21,271 nt of DNA from Magicicada cassinii (lineage: Eukaryota > Arthropoda > Insecta > Hemiptera > Cicadidae), in assembly GCA_028571305.1 (NCBI GenBank), contig JAOXNS010266544.1:1-21271 (forward strand), read 5' to 3'. Below the pieces are notes generated by a model. It was not told where the DNA came from and ran no database searches. It worked only from the letters and a program-made list of their open reading frames with translations. This document shows, piece by piece, positions 1-10,335 of this stretch. Position 1 is the first letter of the stretch; the number at the start of each line of letters is the position of its first letter. The position numbers and the translations under genes were made by a program.

Positions 1-21
1 CCTTTCTATTGCGATACCAGA

Positions 22-435
22 TCATGTGGCTTCTGTCTTTTTGAGTCGCTTCAGAGCGTGTAGAGCTTCTTCCACCACGTGTCGCATTATTGGGTTATCG
101 TTGATCTGAATCCTATGAAAATGTTTTTTCTGCATATTTTATTATTATTTTGCTGACATATTCTGCATTGAGGTCTCTATGTAGATTGTCGTTCCTTATA
201 TACCAAGGGGCATTTACTATGCTTCTGAGTACTTTGTTCTGAAAGGCTTGTATCTTTACTAAGTTTGTTTTCTTTGTACAGCCCCACAGCTGAATTCCGT
301 AAGTACACACAATCTTCAGAACTTGTTTCTACAACACCAGTTTGTTTTCAACTGTTAATTGCGAGTTTCTCCCTAACAACCACTACATTTTTCTGTATTT
401 TACGTTGAGGTAGATTTGAAACGAAATCCGTTTTC
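22..435 (-). mobile_element. Jockey-like LINE, 3' end of the reverse-transcriptase ORF (decayed)
   Basis: On the minus strand this reads as the C-terminal end of the second ORF of a Jockey-clade non-LTR retrotransposon, the reverse transcriptase that copies the element RNA at its target. Visible motifs in order are LNVKYRKM, WLLGRNSQLTVENKL, KQVLKIVCTYGIQLWGC, IQAFQNKVLRSIVNAPWY and NDNLHRDLN, the typical thumb/C-terminal signature of Jockey-like elements. The main open stretch is 310-113. Upstream it stays in frame through two TAG codons at 385-383 and 331-329, each where the family usually has Tyr. Past the stop at 115-113 a shifted frame reads HRIQINDNPIMRHVVEE and ends at TGA 24-22, so there is one frameshift. 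The copy is 5'-truncated near 435, which is usual for LINEs, and its 3' UTR runs off the left edge. Family call confident, exact clade less so. Confidence 0.85.
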
Positions 436-483
436 TGTATTCAAAACGAAACTAGAAACTGTGATAATTACTAGTGTAGTGTA

Positions 484-615
484 TCAGTTGCTGTCAGAGA
501 GTAATTCAGTGCCTTCCACATCTGTGTCGGAACTTGTATTACTTGAGTCAGCGTTACTGTCTACAACGACGTTTGTAATGTGGGCCAATTTGCCATAGTT
601 TATCTTCTTCCTTAA
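484..615 (-). other. Short acidic Ser/Asp-rich open frame, unassigned
   Basis: Between stop codons the minus strand holds 43 open codons reading in part ITNVVVDSNADSSNTSSD and TDVEGTELLSDSN. The strongly acidic, serine-rich composition looks more like coding sequence than the surrounding AT-rich DNA, and resembles the acidic leaders of some transposase proteins. There is no ATG in a good position and no family motif. It lies just upstream of the LINE remnant on the same strand, but I cannot connect the two. It may be chance. Confidence 0.2.
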
Positions 616-1020
616 TTATATACTCGATACAGTGACGCAACTTGTCCGCCTTTAATTTCATTTACCGCAAACTATATCAATTATTGTTTTATATCAGCCA
701 CCTTATTATGATGTGTTGTAACGTGCAACATATCCTTTCAACTGTCCCTATATTTACTCAATAGAATTTAGAATAGTTATAAGTATGAAGTCTTAAAACG
801 ACGTGCCCAGATTTAAATGGTAAGATAACTATCACATGACTATACAGACATTCTGCACATGCGCGTAATACATTACTGTGTGATTAGTGTCAACGTCCCT
901 GACCAATAGCTTTTCAGATTTACCACGTGGGTTTGTTTACATAAGGATTGAACTAAGAACGGAAATAGTATAGAACGTTTACGTAAGTGCACCTGCCGAC
1001 TTTTCAAGAGTGTTACGTTA
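616..1020. other. AT-rich stretch with no recognisable feature
   Basis: I see no open frame with family motifs, terminal repeat or RNA gene here. It separates the acidic minus-strand frame from the CTGAAGATGG motif region. Confidence 0.4.
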
Positions 1021-1071
1021 TTGGCGTCGCAGTATAATTCCTTTCTTTCCACGTATTGGTTTATAATTAGA

Positions 1072-1112
1072 CTGAAGATGGGTGCCGATTATTTGGGCGG
1101 CCGAAACGTTGG
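1072..1112 (+). repeat. CTGAAGATGG ... CGAAACGTTGG motif pair, possible retroelement tail
   Basis: CTGAAGATGG at 1072-1081 is followed 20 bases later by CGAAACGTTGG at 1102-1112. From memory, this spaced pair recurs in dispersed animal repeats, including the ends of Penelope-like and some other non-LTR elements. The 84-codon plus-strand frame through it (1021-1275) has no recognisable domain. The element type is a guess; the motif itself is plain in the sequence. Confidence 0.3.
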
Positions 1113-1368
1113 ATTTATACTTTTTTCTATAGTGGCAAAAGTCTGTCTGTGTAAGTCAAGTCCAGAAGAATATTCGGACGATGGTCAGGTGATCACGGCG
1201 GCTAGGTGGGGTGTGTTCACAAGAACGTTGAGGAACCAGAGTACTACAGTAACATACAAGGCGCTTCTTGGATGAAGAAGACATCTCTGTGTTGCAACTT
1301 CACGTGTCTTTGCAATAAACGTTTGTTAAAAATCTGTATGGAGAACCATACATGACTTCCATGTTCTA

Positions 1369-1690
1369 AGATGGAACATGGATGAGGAAAGAGACGGAAA
1401 TGAAACAATTAGACAGAATATGAACATGACGAAGGACATAGTGGAAGAGATTGAAAAAAACAACTAGTATGGCTTGGACACACAAAAAGAATGGACGAAA
1501 CCAGATGGCCCAAGAGAATTTTAGAGTGGATACCATATTATGAGAGGAAGAAAAGAGGAAGGCCACGAAGAAGTTAGCGAGAGGGTGTAGATGAGGCTAT
1601 GAAACTTAGAGGTCTGGAAGAAGACATGTGCTATAATAGAAGAGAATGGAAACTAGGGACGGAGAAGCGGCCTAGGCCGTAGAAATCCGT
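1369..1690 (+). mobile_element. RTE-like LINE, C-terminal tail of the reverse-transcriptase ORF (decayed)
   Basis: The plus strand encodes the last ~105 residues of a non-LTR retrotransposon polyprotein. In order one sees NETIRQNMNMTKDIVEEIEK, then VWLGHTKRMDETRWPKRIL, EWIPYYERKKRGRPRRS, and REGVDEAMKLRGLEED, with the true stop TAG at 1680-1682. The pattern L-W-GH-x-RM followed by RGRPR and W-x-EGV-x-x-AM is the common C-terminal module of RTE-type and related LINEs. There are two defects: a one-base deletion in the A run at 1455-1461 shifts the frame between IEK and the VWLGH block, and TAG at 1575-1577 stands where the family has Trp. The copy is strongly 5'-truncated. A (TA)9 tract follows directly, fitting the short tandem tails of RTE elements. 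The antisense open frame across it is a shadow. Confidence 0.8.
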
Positions 1691-1708
1691 TATATATATA
1701 TATATATA
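1691..1708. repeat. (TA)9 microsatellite, probable LINE 3' tail
   Basis: A perfect TA repeat of nine units starts eight bases after the stop codon of the RTE-like tail. Its position suggests it is the element's own 3' tandem tail rather than an independent microsatellite. Confidence 0.7.
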
Positions 1709-3670
1709 AAATAGCGTTTATAGTTTTTTTTTATTTGTTATCTGTGCCTGCACCTGACCAGTAGACGAATGAGTTACTCGAAATGCAGTACGAAGATGTG
1801 TTGAAAATATTAATTGCTTAAGTGGCCATTACATAAATGTGATATGTCTGATGTCTTAATCTTTTATTGGATTGTTTGATTGACGAATCTTATTTAATAT
1901 AACTATTTATAGCCTATTATGTTTTTATAGATAACTGTAATATGTACCATGTCTTTCACATTTGATATATTTTTTTCTCGGATCGTACTTAATACGACTT
2001 TTGTCTGTGATTACATTATTAAAATATTTTCAGTAATGATTATACTGTCATTAAACACCTGTCCGTTTTTAAACTTAGTGCAAAACGTACTATACGAGCA
2101 GCAATAACGTTGTCAAATAGTTCGCAGTTTAAAATCGTAATTTTTGAAGCTTTTCGCGTTGATTACAATGGCGCTTCAGATTTGAATGCTTGCTTTGTGA
2201 TATTATGATGAACATAAGTGGGGTATTAAGTTGAAATGAACTTTTTAGCAGGGTATATCTGTGTTATAGTAATATCCTTCGAGTGCAACGAGCAGCATAA
2301 ACGTTTGCAGCCTAAACGTTCATCAGGTGACAACTCTTTTCAACAACAGTGTATAAATTTAACACAACCAGCAGTTCCAGGTCAGTTAATTTCCTTCGCA
2401 GTCGTAGTATGGCAATGTACTCAAGTCCTTCCATTGCGATCTAACCATTTTCCTATCTGCTTGCCCAGTGTGGCAAGCGCTTATAGTTCTTGAAACAGTG
2501 TGTTAATAACTATTATTTAAAAATAGTCAAATCATTATTCGAATGTCCGAACGGGGTTATTGTAGCTCATTGTAAGAAAATATGGCCACCAAATTTTTGG
2601 TTATAAACAATTTTCAACAGTCATGTACCAGAGTTAGAAAGATGAGCCTGTTGACCTGACCTACGGAGGGCCCTCATTTATCTAAAGAAGGTTGCCTATT
2701 GTAATGTCGTCTAACGCCCGTGGCAACTGTAGGGACGGTCGTATAAACCTATTTGTCTAGAATAAACTGAAACACAAGAAAAATAAACAGTCAGTGATCT
2801 ATATATTAATGGTAGTATTTTTGTTTATAAGAGAATGAAGTTGTAAGGTTAATAAAATTGATTGAGTCTAGTGTGTGAAAGTTACAGCTTACCAGTACAT
2901 TGTTTTACGTTATTGTTACATATTAGTTTTGTTTACTATGGCACATCATTTAGAAGACCGACTGTGAATATTTAGCAGTCGTTAAGTGTAACTGAACTGG
3001 GCAAAGTTTCAGAAATTTTAGACTTGACGTTAGTGATGTCGTTCGTACAACCCTAAATTAATTCAGTTTAACTCGAATCCAACAATTTTCTGATGATCTC
3101 AGTAATTTATTTTAAAAAACTTACTGTTGAATTTTTTCGAATTCTGACTCACATTGACCAATTTGTAATAACCAAGCTTCCAAATTTATTACCAAGGTTT
3201 AAAGTTTGTAACGCAGTGTGCCGGGGTAATATAGCAACCTCACAAAACGTTTACACGTAAAGGCGGAACAGCCTTTTCTTTGTACGTGTCATGTGTTCTA
3301 AAATTAAATTATTTAACGGTATTATAAAATAACTTTTAAAAAATTGACACGGAACGCAAATCGGAAGTAACATAAAAATTAATTTCATCAGTGGGACTGT
3401 ATTAGCAGAAAAAAATGAACGAGAGAACGTAATGAAATGTAAACTGAGAGGCTCGCTTAGCGTCAATGCAAGCCGAGTGTGCTATGCGATAACGAGATAT
3501 CATCATACGAGGTATCGTCAGAAACTATGGTACAGACAGTCGCAGTCGACGTTATTTTGCAATTGATTGTTAACTGATAGCTGGTAAAGTACGGTGTAAT
3601 CGTGATACAGCCACCGCCGTTTCCAATATCCTGTTCATTCCCTTATTCATTCCAGTATTATTGATATGTG
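1709..3670. other. AT-rich stretch with no recognisable feature
   Basis: No supported gene or transposon. The longest frames, 2236-2493 on the plus strand (starting MNFLAGYICVIV) and 3251-3466 on the minus strand, show no domain or family motif and sit in sequence of ordinary composition. They are most simply chance frames. Confidence 0.4.
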
Positions 3671-3675
3671 GATTC

Positions 3676-3718
3676 GGGCGCGCACGCACGCTTACACACG
3701 CGGATTCACACACTCAAA
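3676..3718. repeat. Impure CG/CA simple repeat
   Basis: Alternating purine-pyrimidine sequence (GGGCGCGCACGCACG, then ACACACG, then ACACACTC), interrupted and diverged. It is a low-complexity tract with no gene association. Confidence 0.6.
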
Positions 3719-3765
3719 ACACTGGCGGCTTAATTTGACTAATTATTAATTATACTGTGTGTGTG

Positions 3766-5380
3766 TTTTGCTGGTTTTAATTTATGATTCCCTGCCCAGG
3801 TAGTGGCCTGGGTCGATGTTCGATTATACAGTTTGCTGACCGCAAGTAAATTATACGATATCCGTCGTGGGCATCTCTCTCCTGTTCACAAATATTACAA
3901 AATTAATATTATATGTTAATTGATGTTTAACTGAGCAGAAGTATTATGTGCATAAAACAAGCCAGTGGTTGTACATTGCATAAAATTTAGTAAAAATTGT
4001 AATTATTATTTTATTCTTGGACGTTTTGTGGGAGATTTTCATTGGAATATTTTATTGGAAAGAACATTATATTATGTAAAGTTCATTATTTTGAAGAAAT
4101 ACGTTTATTATTAAGTTCGTTCAGAATCAGATAATTTTTTTAATTTCATAAATTTACGAAAACCTCGGCCACGCTACTTTGCATTGCGCAGTAGAAATGT
4201 ACACGTTACAGAAACCTGAATAAAAATAACTTCATTAGTTTAAATTTATCATTACTTGTTCACATTGTTTTATTTTGTCCACGTGAATGCTTGAAACACA
4301 TGCTCTATTTTTTTTTCAATTGGGTTGATATTTTCATTGCTGGGTATGCTCTATAGAATTCTATATTAAATAAGTTACTTGAAAATTGATAACTTGGCAT
4401 TGATAAGGAGACAATGTTTTTTATGCTCAAGGGCCATAAGTGAAGATTGAAACAGAATGTCAATAAAATCTTTTTGAATAATTTAGCGGTTAAAAATACC
4501 AAATACGTTTGTGTTTACGCAACATATTGTATTATTTGAACGTAAGAGAACTTTTCTTTAGCATTATTGGGATCTTGTTGACTTTTTAGTAGAGATATGA
4601 GTACCGATGTCCAGTTGATCACGTATTGTTCGGTGTTGTGGCATGTTATACACAGCAACAACAATACTACTTTGCTAATTTAGTAATGTGTTTTGATGGC
4701 TGCTGATTTTGCAGAATGTGCCTTTTTACGAATAGTAAGTAACATTGTGTTCCAGATATTTATACAGAGTAGCTCAACAAACAAAAATGGTATGTTATTT
4801 TTCTTTGTTGTAGGCGTATGTATTTCAAAGATGAAAGACTGTGTGGTTTGTGTGTCCTTATACATTCATTTAAGTTTTGTTCATTTACAAAATAATTGGA
4901 CTTGAATTTAAGGGGGTTGTTTGGTATATTTTTCAGTTTGTCCTAAAGTTTAATAAGAAAGGATAGCAGGCACACTGGTTTACACAGAATTGTTCATTCT
5001 CTGATAAAGAGCTCAAAGTTAATTAAAAACCTTAAACAATTGTTTTATCAATTTTAACAGCATTATAGGGGTAATAAACGATGTTGAAGCATTAACAGAG
5101 GTTCTGTAGATAAGAAGTGTAAGGGAGAAAGAGTAAGGGAAGGTTTATTGAAATTATAATTAAATTTGTGGGTGAAGCTGTGATGAACAACAGCGCCAAC
5201 ATACTGGTAGGTTTTTATAACTCGTAAAGTACAATACAGGAACACTACCCAAGGCAACACTATGATGTAAACCAACAGAGAACTACATCTTTGTGAATAA
5301 TTTCACAATGAGAATTTGAAATCCTCTGCCTCTCCCTCTCTGCACTCTATCTTCCCCTTTTTTCTTAACTTGCCTATGGG
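3766..5380. other. AT-rich stretch with no recognisable feature
   Basis: Several 60-70 codon frames occur on both strands (for example 4693-4905 plus and 4680-4865 minus, which overlap each other), but none has a family motif. I find no inverted-repeat element or RNA gene. Confidence 0.4.
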
Positions 5381-5396
5381 TGCGCGCGCGCGCCTC

Positions 5397-5427
<31 letters not shown>

Positions 5428-5428
5428 T
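5381..5428. repeat. Compound (GC)n-(CCCA)-(CA)n microsatellite
   Basis: A GC-alternating run at 5381-5393 passes through CCTCCACCCACC into a pure CA run to about 5427. It is preceded by a pyrimidine-rich tract at about 5325-5370. It is alternating purine-pyrimidine DNA, likely to be length-polymorphic. Confidence 0.8.
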
Positions 5429-6086
5429 ACTGCTCACAGTAAACCTTAAGTTTAATCATAGTAATAATAATCATGGTAATATTCTGTGAGCTGTAAAAAC
5501 TATTAAGTTATAGCTTTAATAAAAAATGTTACGAATGCTTTATCCAAGGCAGTGTTTCAAATTATAATAGATACAGTGTGCTTAAATACAGACAGGGTTT
5601 AGGCGGTTTGTTTGATGCACAACTGTATAAAACATTTGATAATTTTCCACTAGAAGCCGCAGATCGAATTGTCATAGTTGCAACAACTGTCGAATACGTT
5701 TTGTACCCGTACCACTCATAAAACATGATTGGTATTTACTAGACAGCCAGTTCCAGTTCATTTCGCCTTTCCTGTTGGCAGAATTGTAGTATACAGGAAA
5801 TTTGTGTAGGTGTGTTGACTAAACGTTTCATATCAGAACGTTCACGTCAAGTGATAAAAAGGTAGGGCCTACTCAGGTTTTTTATATGTTTGTTCAAAAT
5901 TGCGGTGAACATGTAATGATTTTTTTTCCATTACAGACAGAGTTTTCATTCTCTGACCTGGCTTGGAATTTTTAAAATAAAGTTCGTAGTGCTATAACAG
6001 TTAGATTTTAACTGTGTATATGAAGGAAGCATTATTATTCAGTCTTGGTAAATATTCGGGAAAACAAAGTGTAGTAGTGTGTTAGT
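5429..6086. other. AT-rich stretch with no recognisable feature
   Basis: No frame, repeat or RNA signal that I can support. Confidence 0.4.
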
Positions 6087-6250
6087 ATGCAAACGCACAT
6101 AAAATATGAACCTCTAGGGCGACAACCCGTTGTGGCTTTGGCTTGTCAGCGGTCTTTACGTACTGGTTTAAGCACGGAACCCGACGTTATCACGGGCTTG
6201 CCCATCAGCCTGCGCAGCTCCGACACACAGGTGTCGGGGTGAGAGCTCGG
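6087..6250. other. Short GC- and CpG-rich island with a 51-codon frame and adjacent splice-donor sequence
   Basis: About 130 bases here (6118-6250) are clearly richer in GC and CpG than everything around them. On the plus strand an ATG at 6087 opens 51 codons (MQTHIKYEPLGRQPVVALAC then QRSLRTGLSTEPDVITGLPI and 11 more) to TGA at 6240-6242, and a strong donor-like CG|GTAAGTG follows at 6249-6256. On the minus strand a similar stretch is also open, including SELRRLMGKPVITSGSVLKP. No family is recognised on either strand. It could be a non-coding first exon with a small CpG island, an old exon, or a fragment of an unknown repeat. The frame stops before the donor, so a coding exon spliced at that donor is not supported. 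Confidence 0.25.
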
Positions 6251-9200
6251 TAAGTGTGTTAGTAATACATAAATTGTTTTTATGGTAACTAAATTTGTAA
6301 AACAAACAGTTCATCATCAGGTAAAAAGTGACAATTATTAAAGTATTGTTAGTAAATGGCTTTAAAAGTGTAAAATGTTATTACTAAAAGGTAGTTATAG
6401 AAGAAATACGAAAGGAATAGAAGAAAATTCGATGAATAGTAGAAAGCATATTTTTGATGAAGAACCTGTGTTCATAGCTTGCACGGAATTGCGCAAAATG
6501 GTTAGGTTTCAAAACAAATAAATAAAGTGTTGTTTACAGATTAACGGAAATGTTCTCGTTACGGAAACAGGTGACTGGTGGCTAACAGGTGACTGCACGA
6601 AAACCACACGAACGTAGTTCAGAAATTCAAGTCGCGAATGGGTCGTTCAACCGAGAAGAGCGGCACTAGTAAAAGTGTTCAATTTTTTATTTATGTTATA
6701 GTGTATTAACTTGGTGATTTATTATGGGTTGTGTCAGTGCGTATTTGTTAATGTTAGAACTAAGAAAACTGTTGTGTAATTGGAAAGCTGCTGCAGGTGT
6801 ATGAACTGTTTTGTCGTGTTTGCCGTGAAAATTGTTTAACTGGCCCATAAAGCATACTTTTTATTCCGTGAAGAGGAGTGTGGTAAAGTACGTTTGTGAA
6901 TTTAATGAATTTCTGAATCTGAAAATGAATTAACATTCTGAATCGAAATATCAGAGTAACATTTATGTTCTTTATTAAATAACTATAATAAGAAAATTTA
7001 ATTAGACTACAGTAAAAAAAATTACCAGGGGTCCTCACGTGAAAGTTCATTTATTTATGTATTATCTGTAATCCTGTTAGCATGCTTATGCCATACTGCA
7101 TCGTCGTGTATGTTCATTCACACAGTTGATAATTTGGAGATTTGAAGAATTGTACATAAAAATGTAAGTTCCTGCATGTGCAATTGATTGATCGTAAGGC
7201 TGACAGTTCCGCATAAGTCAGAAATAAAAATTAAGATATTAGCATATATGTTAAAGCTGATGTGCTTCTTAAAAATCGTCTTTTACCTTGTGTGTCGTGA
7301 GCTGTACCGTGTACCGTGAAAGTTTGTGTACCTCCTCTGATGCAAAAGCTTCTCCCTCTAAAATCTTTAAATCTAAAGTAGAACAATCATTAAGATATGT
7401 AGCCTATTTACATAACGCACGTACAAATTTGGATGAAGTTGCGTGGATTTTATAGCTGGTTACACGAAATTTACAATGTTCTAGGTATAAAGGTTATACA
7501 AACACCATGCATAATTTGACTCTCAAGTGAAACTTCATGTTCACATTTTCACTACCTACAGCAATCAGTGTACAAATTCTGAAATTCAGTACAAGTAATA
7601 ATGTCATACGGTAGTATGGTATATATGTCATTTTCGAAATGTAAACCCGGAAGTCATAGATACGACTTCAAAACTTCCATTCGATAGTCTCAAAACTGAA
7701 CTAACTTGTTTACCTAGAATTCGTTAAATGTTTTTACGGGCGGTACAGTCAGAGGCGATACGTTGTTCGCTACTATCCAGTAACTTGTGTGTACATGTGG
7801 TCATTAAGGTCTCTCTGTACACACTCCAGAATCATCGATATTGATTTAATAGTAAAATCATACAGAGGAATACTGTGGAGTCTTTGCAAGTAAGTAGCCT
7901 ACTTTATCGTCATATTATATTCTGCGAATTATACAACTGTGTAAGTAAGCAGCCGTATAGTTGGTTGCGCGATTGGTTACTAGCAAAACAAACATAAACT
8001 ATTAAGTTTATGAAGTCCTTAAATAATAAATAATCTGACGCGGTTTATAATTCTCAGGGCAGTCGTCTACACTGTGTACTTATTACAACACGCAGAAAGC
8101 AACGAATAAAAACTTTTCATTTACTAAAAATACAATAATTTCAGTGCGATTTTTAATTAACAATTATAATTGAATTTTGTTTTTTTCTCTTGCTACGTAA
8201 GGGAATTGATTGCCACCCGCGTCCACTTACACATGTACCAAAACAATTGGTGCGAATATCCGAACTTCGCGCCGGCACCTCACTACGTTCACTATTAATT
8301 TGTACATGTTTTTATTTCATGTTGTGTTTGTAAGCGTTTGTGTGGCGTGTGTGTTATATTACGGGGGACTATAATTACGGCAGCAACGTTTAGTCTGCAC
8401 GCCTGTTCCAATCCGAAAATATAGATTGCATTAGCGTTTACAACAAACGCGAATTGTCTATCCGACGACAAATTGCGAAGAGAGATTGCACGGACATCTC
8501 AGCATGAGACTATACACGTGTGTAAGCTTGTAAAACTAGGGTAGGCTTATAACTTGAACGTATGACGTAGGCCTAACTAGGAGCTACTCTTGCTGGGGGG
8601 TGGGATGAGACTAATTTTAAGGTTATGCTCCCCATTTCCCTCAGAAAAAATAAGAAATGCAAGATTCTTCCCATAAAATTTTATAAAACTACATAAGGCT
8701 GCAAAAAAGTTATTTACCAAACGTTGAGCGACTAATCATTATTAAGAAAACTGTAATTCCACATAAGTTTTTATTAATTTACAAATATTCTAATTCCTGT
8801 TATTTATGTAATTATTAATAAGCCTCATTTTAACACACGCAGCTAGCTTAAGAAATCGATCCACATTTAGAATACATAGTCTACGTTTTACTCTGGACTT
8901 GTTAAAGGCAACACGTAAATTGGAGCTCGGAGGATTCGTCTTCGGTATTTTGAAATGTTGTCGTGGTTATAAAGTAGTACAAGTAATGACATTTCTCATA
9001 GTATCTTTCAGATGCACGAAATATATTAGATATTTTAGATATTATTTTTCAGTCATTAGATATTCAGTCGAGGCCTACTACTCAAACATCAGATTACAGT
9101 ATACATTGGAAGATTGTTGTTAACGTTTGAAGATACTACCAGGATAAAATTTAATATGTGTCATAAAATACATAGCCTACATTTTAATTTGCCATAATAC

Positions 9201-9822
9201 GAAATGCCACAGGTGTGCGGTTTCTCTTCTTTGAACAAACTTCCACCGATCTGTGAGATGTACAGTTTTTCAGTATCATCAGTTTTGTGGCCCAGATGCC
9301 AGGGCGACTTTTCAGAGGAAAGCGCATTTATTAAAGTGAAACATTAAAAAAAAAACAAAAGAACTAACTCCTTTATTGTTGTATTTTACCTACGAGACGA
9401 AGGAAAAATACAACTTCAACTTTTGAAAGTAACTTCAATATTATTTCTTCTGCATAACTTCAGATCACTTAACAAAAATGTCCACTACATGACACAGAGA
9501 TCTTAAATTTCGAGAATAATAACATAAATTTGGGACAATTCTGTTTTCATTTTCATATTAGAAACCGTTTTATTCGATACAAGTAACGAAGGCTTTCCAG
9601 ATCGCTTAGTTTTGTATGAAAGAACTATCTATGTTATGGTAATCCAGGGAAAGATTGATTTAAAATTAATTGTAACCAGTCAATTGTAGTTACGTACATT
9701 TTAATCCATCGTGTATGAATAGTGTAATCTTAGTTCTAATTGGTTTTTGATAAATTATGTGCTTCATCAACAAAAGTTTCTCTCTTAATCTATAACAAAA
9801 GTAACAAAATGATGTAGCTGTA
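6251..9822. other. Long AT-rich stretch with no recognisable gene
   Basis: No supported gene, RNA or transposon in about 3.5 kb. The 96-codon minus frame at 6760-7050 and the 74-codon plus frame at 8899-9123 lack motifs; the latter contains a small run of TTAGATATT repeats at about 9025-9065. Several copies of the short motif TAGCCTA/TAGGCCTA lie here (7400, 7895, 8568, 9173). Confidence 0.4.
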
Positions 9823-10196
9823 GGAGGGTCAGTTGAAATGGTCAAAGAGCGATATCTATAGCTTACTGAATTTTTTCTGTGTTGTTAGAGTCATATTTCA
9901 TGTAAACATCTGTTAATTCTAAATCTATCTGTCAATTTATTCATTGTCTACCAGCTGTCCAGTATTTACGGGTGACACATGTTTTGAAAGTTGAGAAATT
10001 CACGAATTCTTTGTAAAGAAAGGTGTAGCGCCAATGAAAATTCACAACGAAATAGTAAATGTGTTAGGAGATGGTGCGCCTTCAAGAAACGATAGTTTTA
10101 AGTGGTCACTTGAGTTTAAATATCCACTTAAACTCAACTGTGAGTCGTGAAGATGATCATCGCAGTGTACGCTCAGAAGTGCAAGAACTCCAGATA
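9823..10196 (+). repeat. Left arm of the mariner inverted repeat
   Basis: It matches the reverse complement of 10336-10702. Landmarks shared by both arms include ATCTATAGCTTA, CATATTTCATGTAAACA, CTGTCAATTTATT, GTTTTGAAA, AAGAAAGGT and AGCGCCAATGAAAATT. The match continues through the coding start to CTCCAGATA at 10188-10196. Confidence 0.85.
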
Positions 10197-10335
10197 TCAT
10201 AAATGAAGTTTCATAACGGTGTTCGAAGACTGGCGATTTAGAGAGGCTGACATCATAGTCATGTCACATTAGCGTATGTATCATATTTTGACTCAAGAAC
10301 TTGGTGTGAAAAAACTTTGTCCAAGCTGGGTGCCT
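10034..10335 (+). pseudogene. Mariner transposase N-terminal remnant, left arm and spacer
   Basis: ATG at 10034 begins MKIHNEIVNVLGDGAPS, the start of the DNA-binding helix-turn-helix region of a mariner transposase (the family pattern is VLG-x-x-APS followed by W-x-x-x-FK). Next come KWSLEFK, then EDDHRSVRS (family: EDD-x-RSGRP), then in a shifted frame RTPDIINEVS (family: TPEII-x-x-V), and in the spacer HILTQELGVKKLCPSWVP at about 10281-10334, matching the mariner block LG-MKKLCARWVP. The frame is broken several times by small indels and stops, including TAA at about 10198. Only about the first 120 residues of a normal ~340 are represented, so all three catalytic acidic residues are missing. 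Confidence 0.8.

Noticed and set aside
1366-1566. 66-codon minus frame
   Set aside because: It is the antisense shadow of the RTE-like tail on the plus strand.
2236-2493. 85-codon ATG-started plus frame (MNFLAGYICVIV...)
   Set aside because: No motif, no flanking gene signals and ordinary composition. The hydrophobic start is not followed by a credible protein.
6760-7050. 96-codon minus-strand frame
   Set aside because: It is rich in Phe, Ile and Lys as expected from AT-rich DNA, with no motif.
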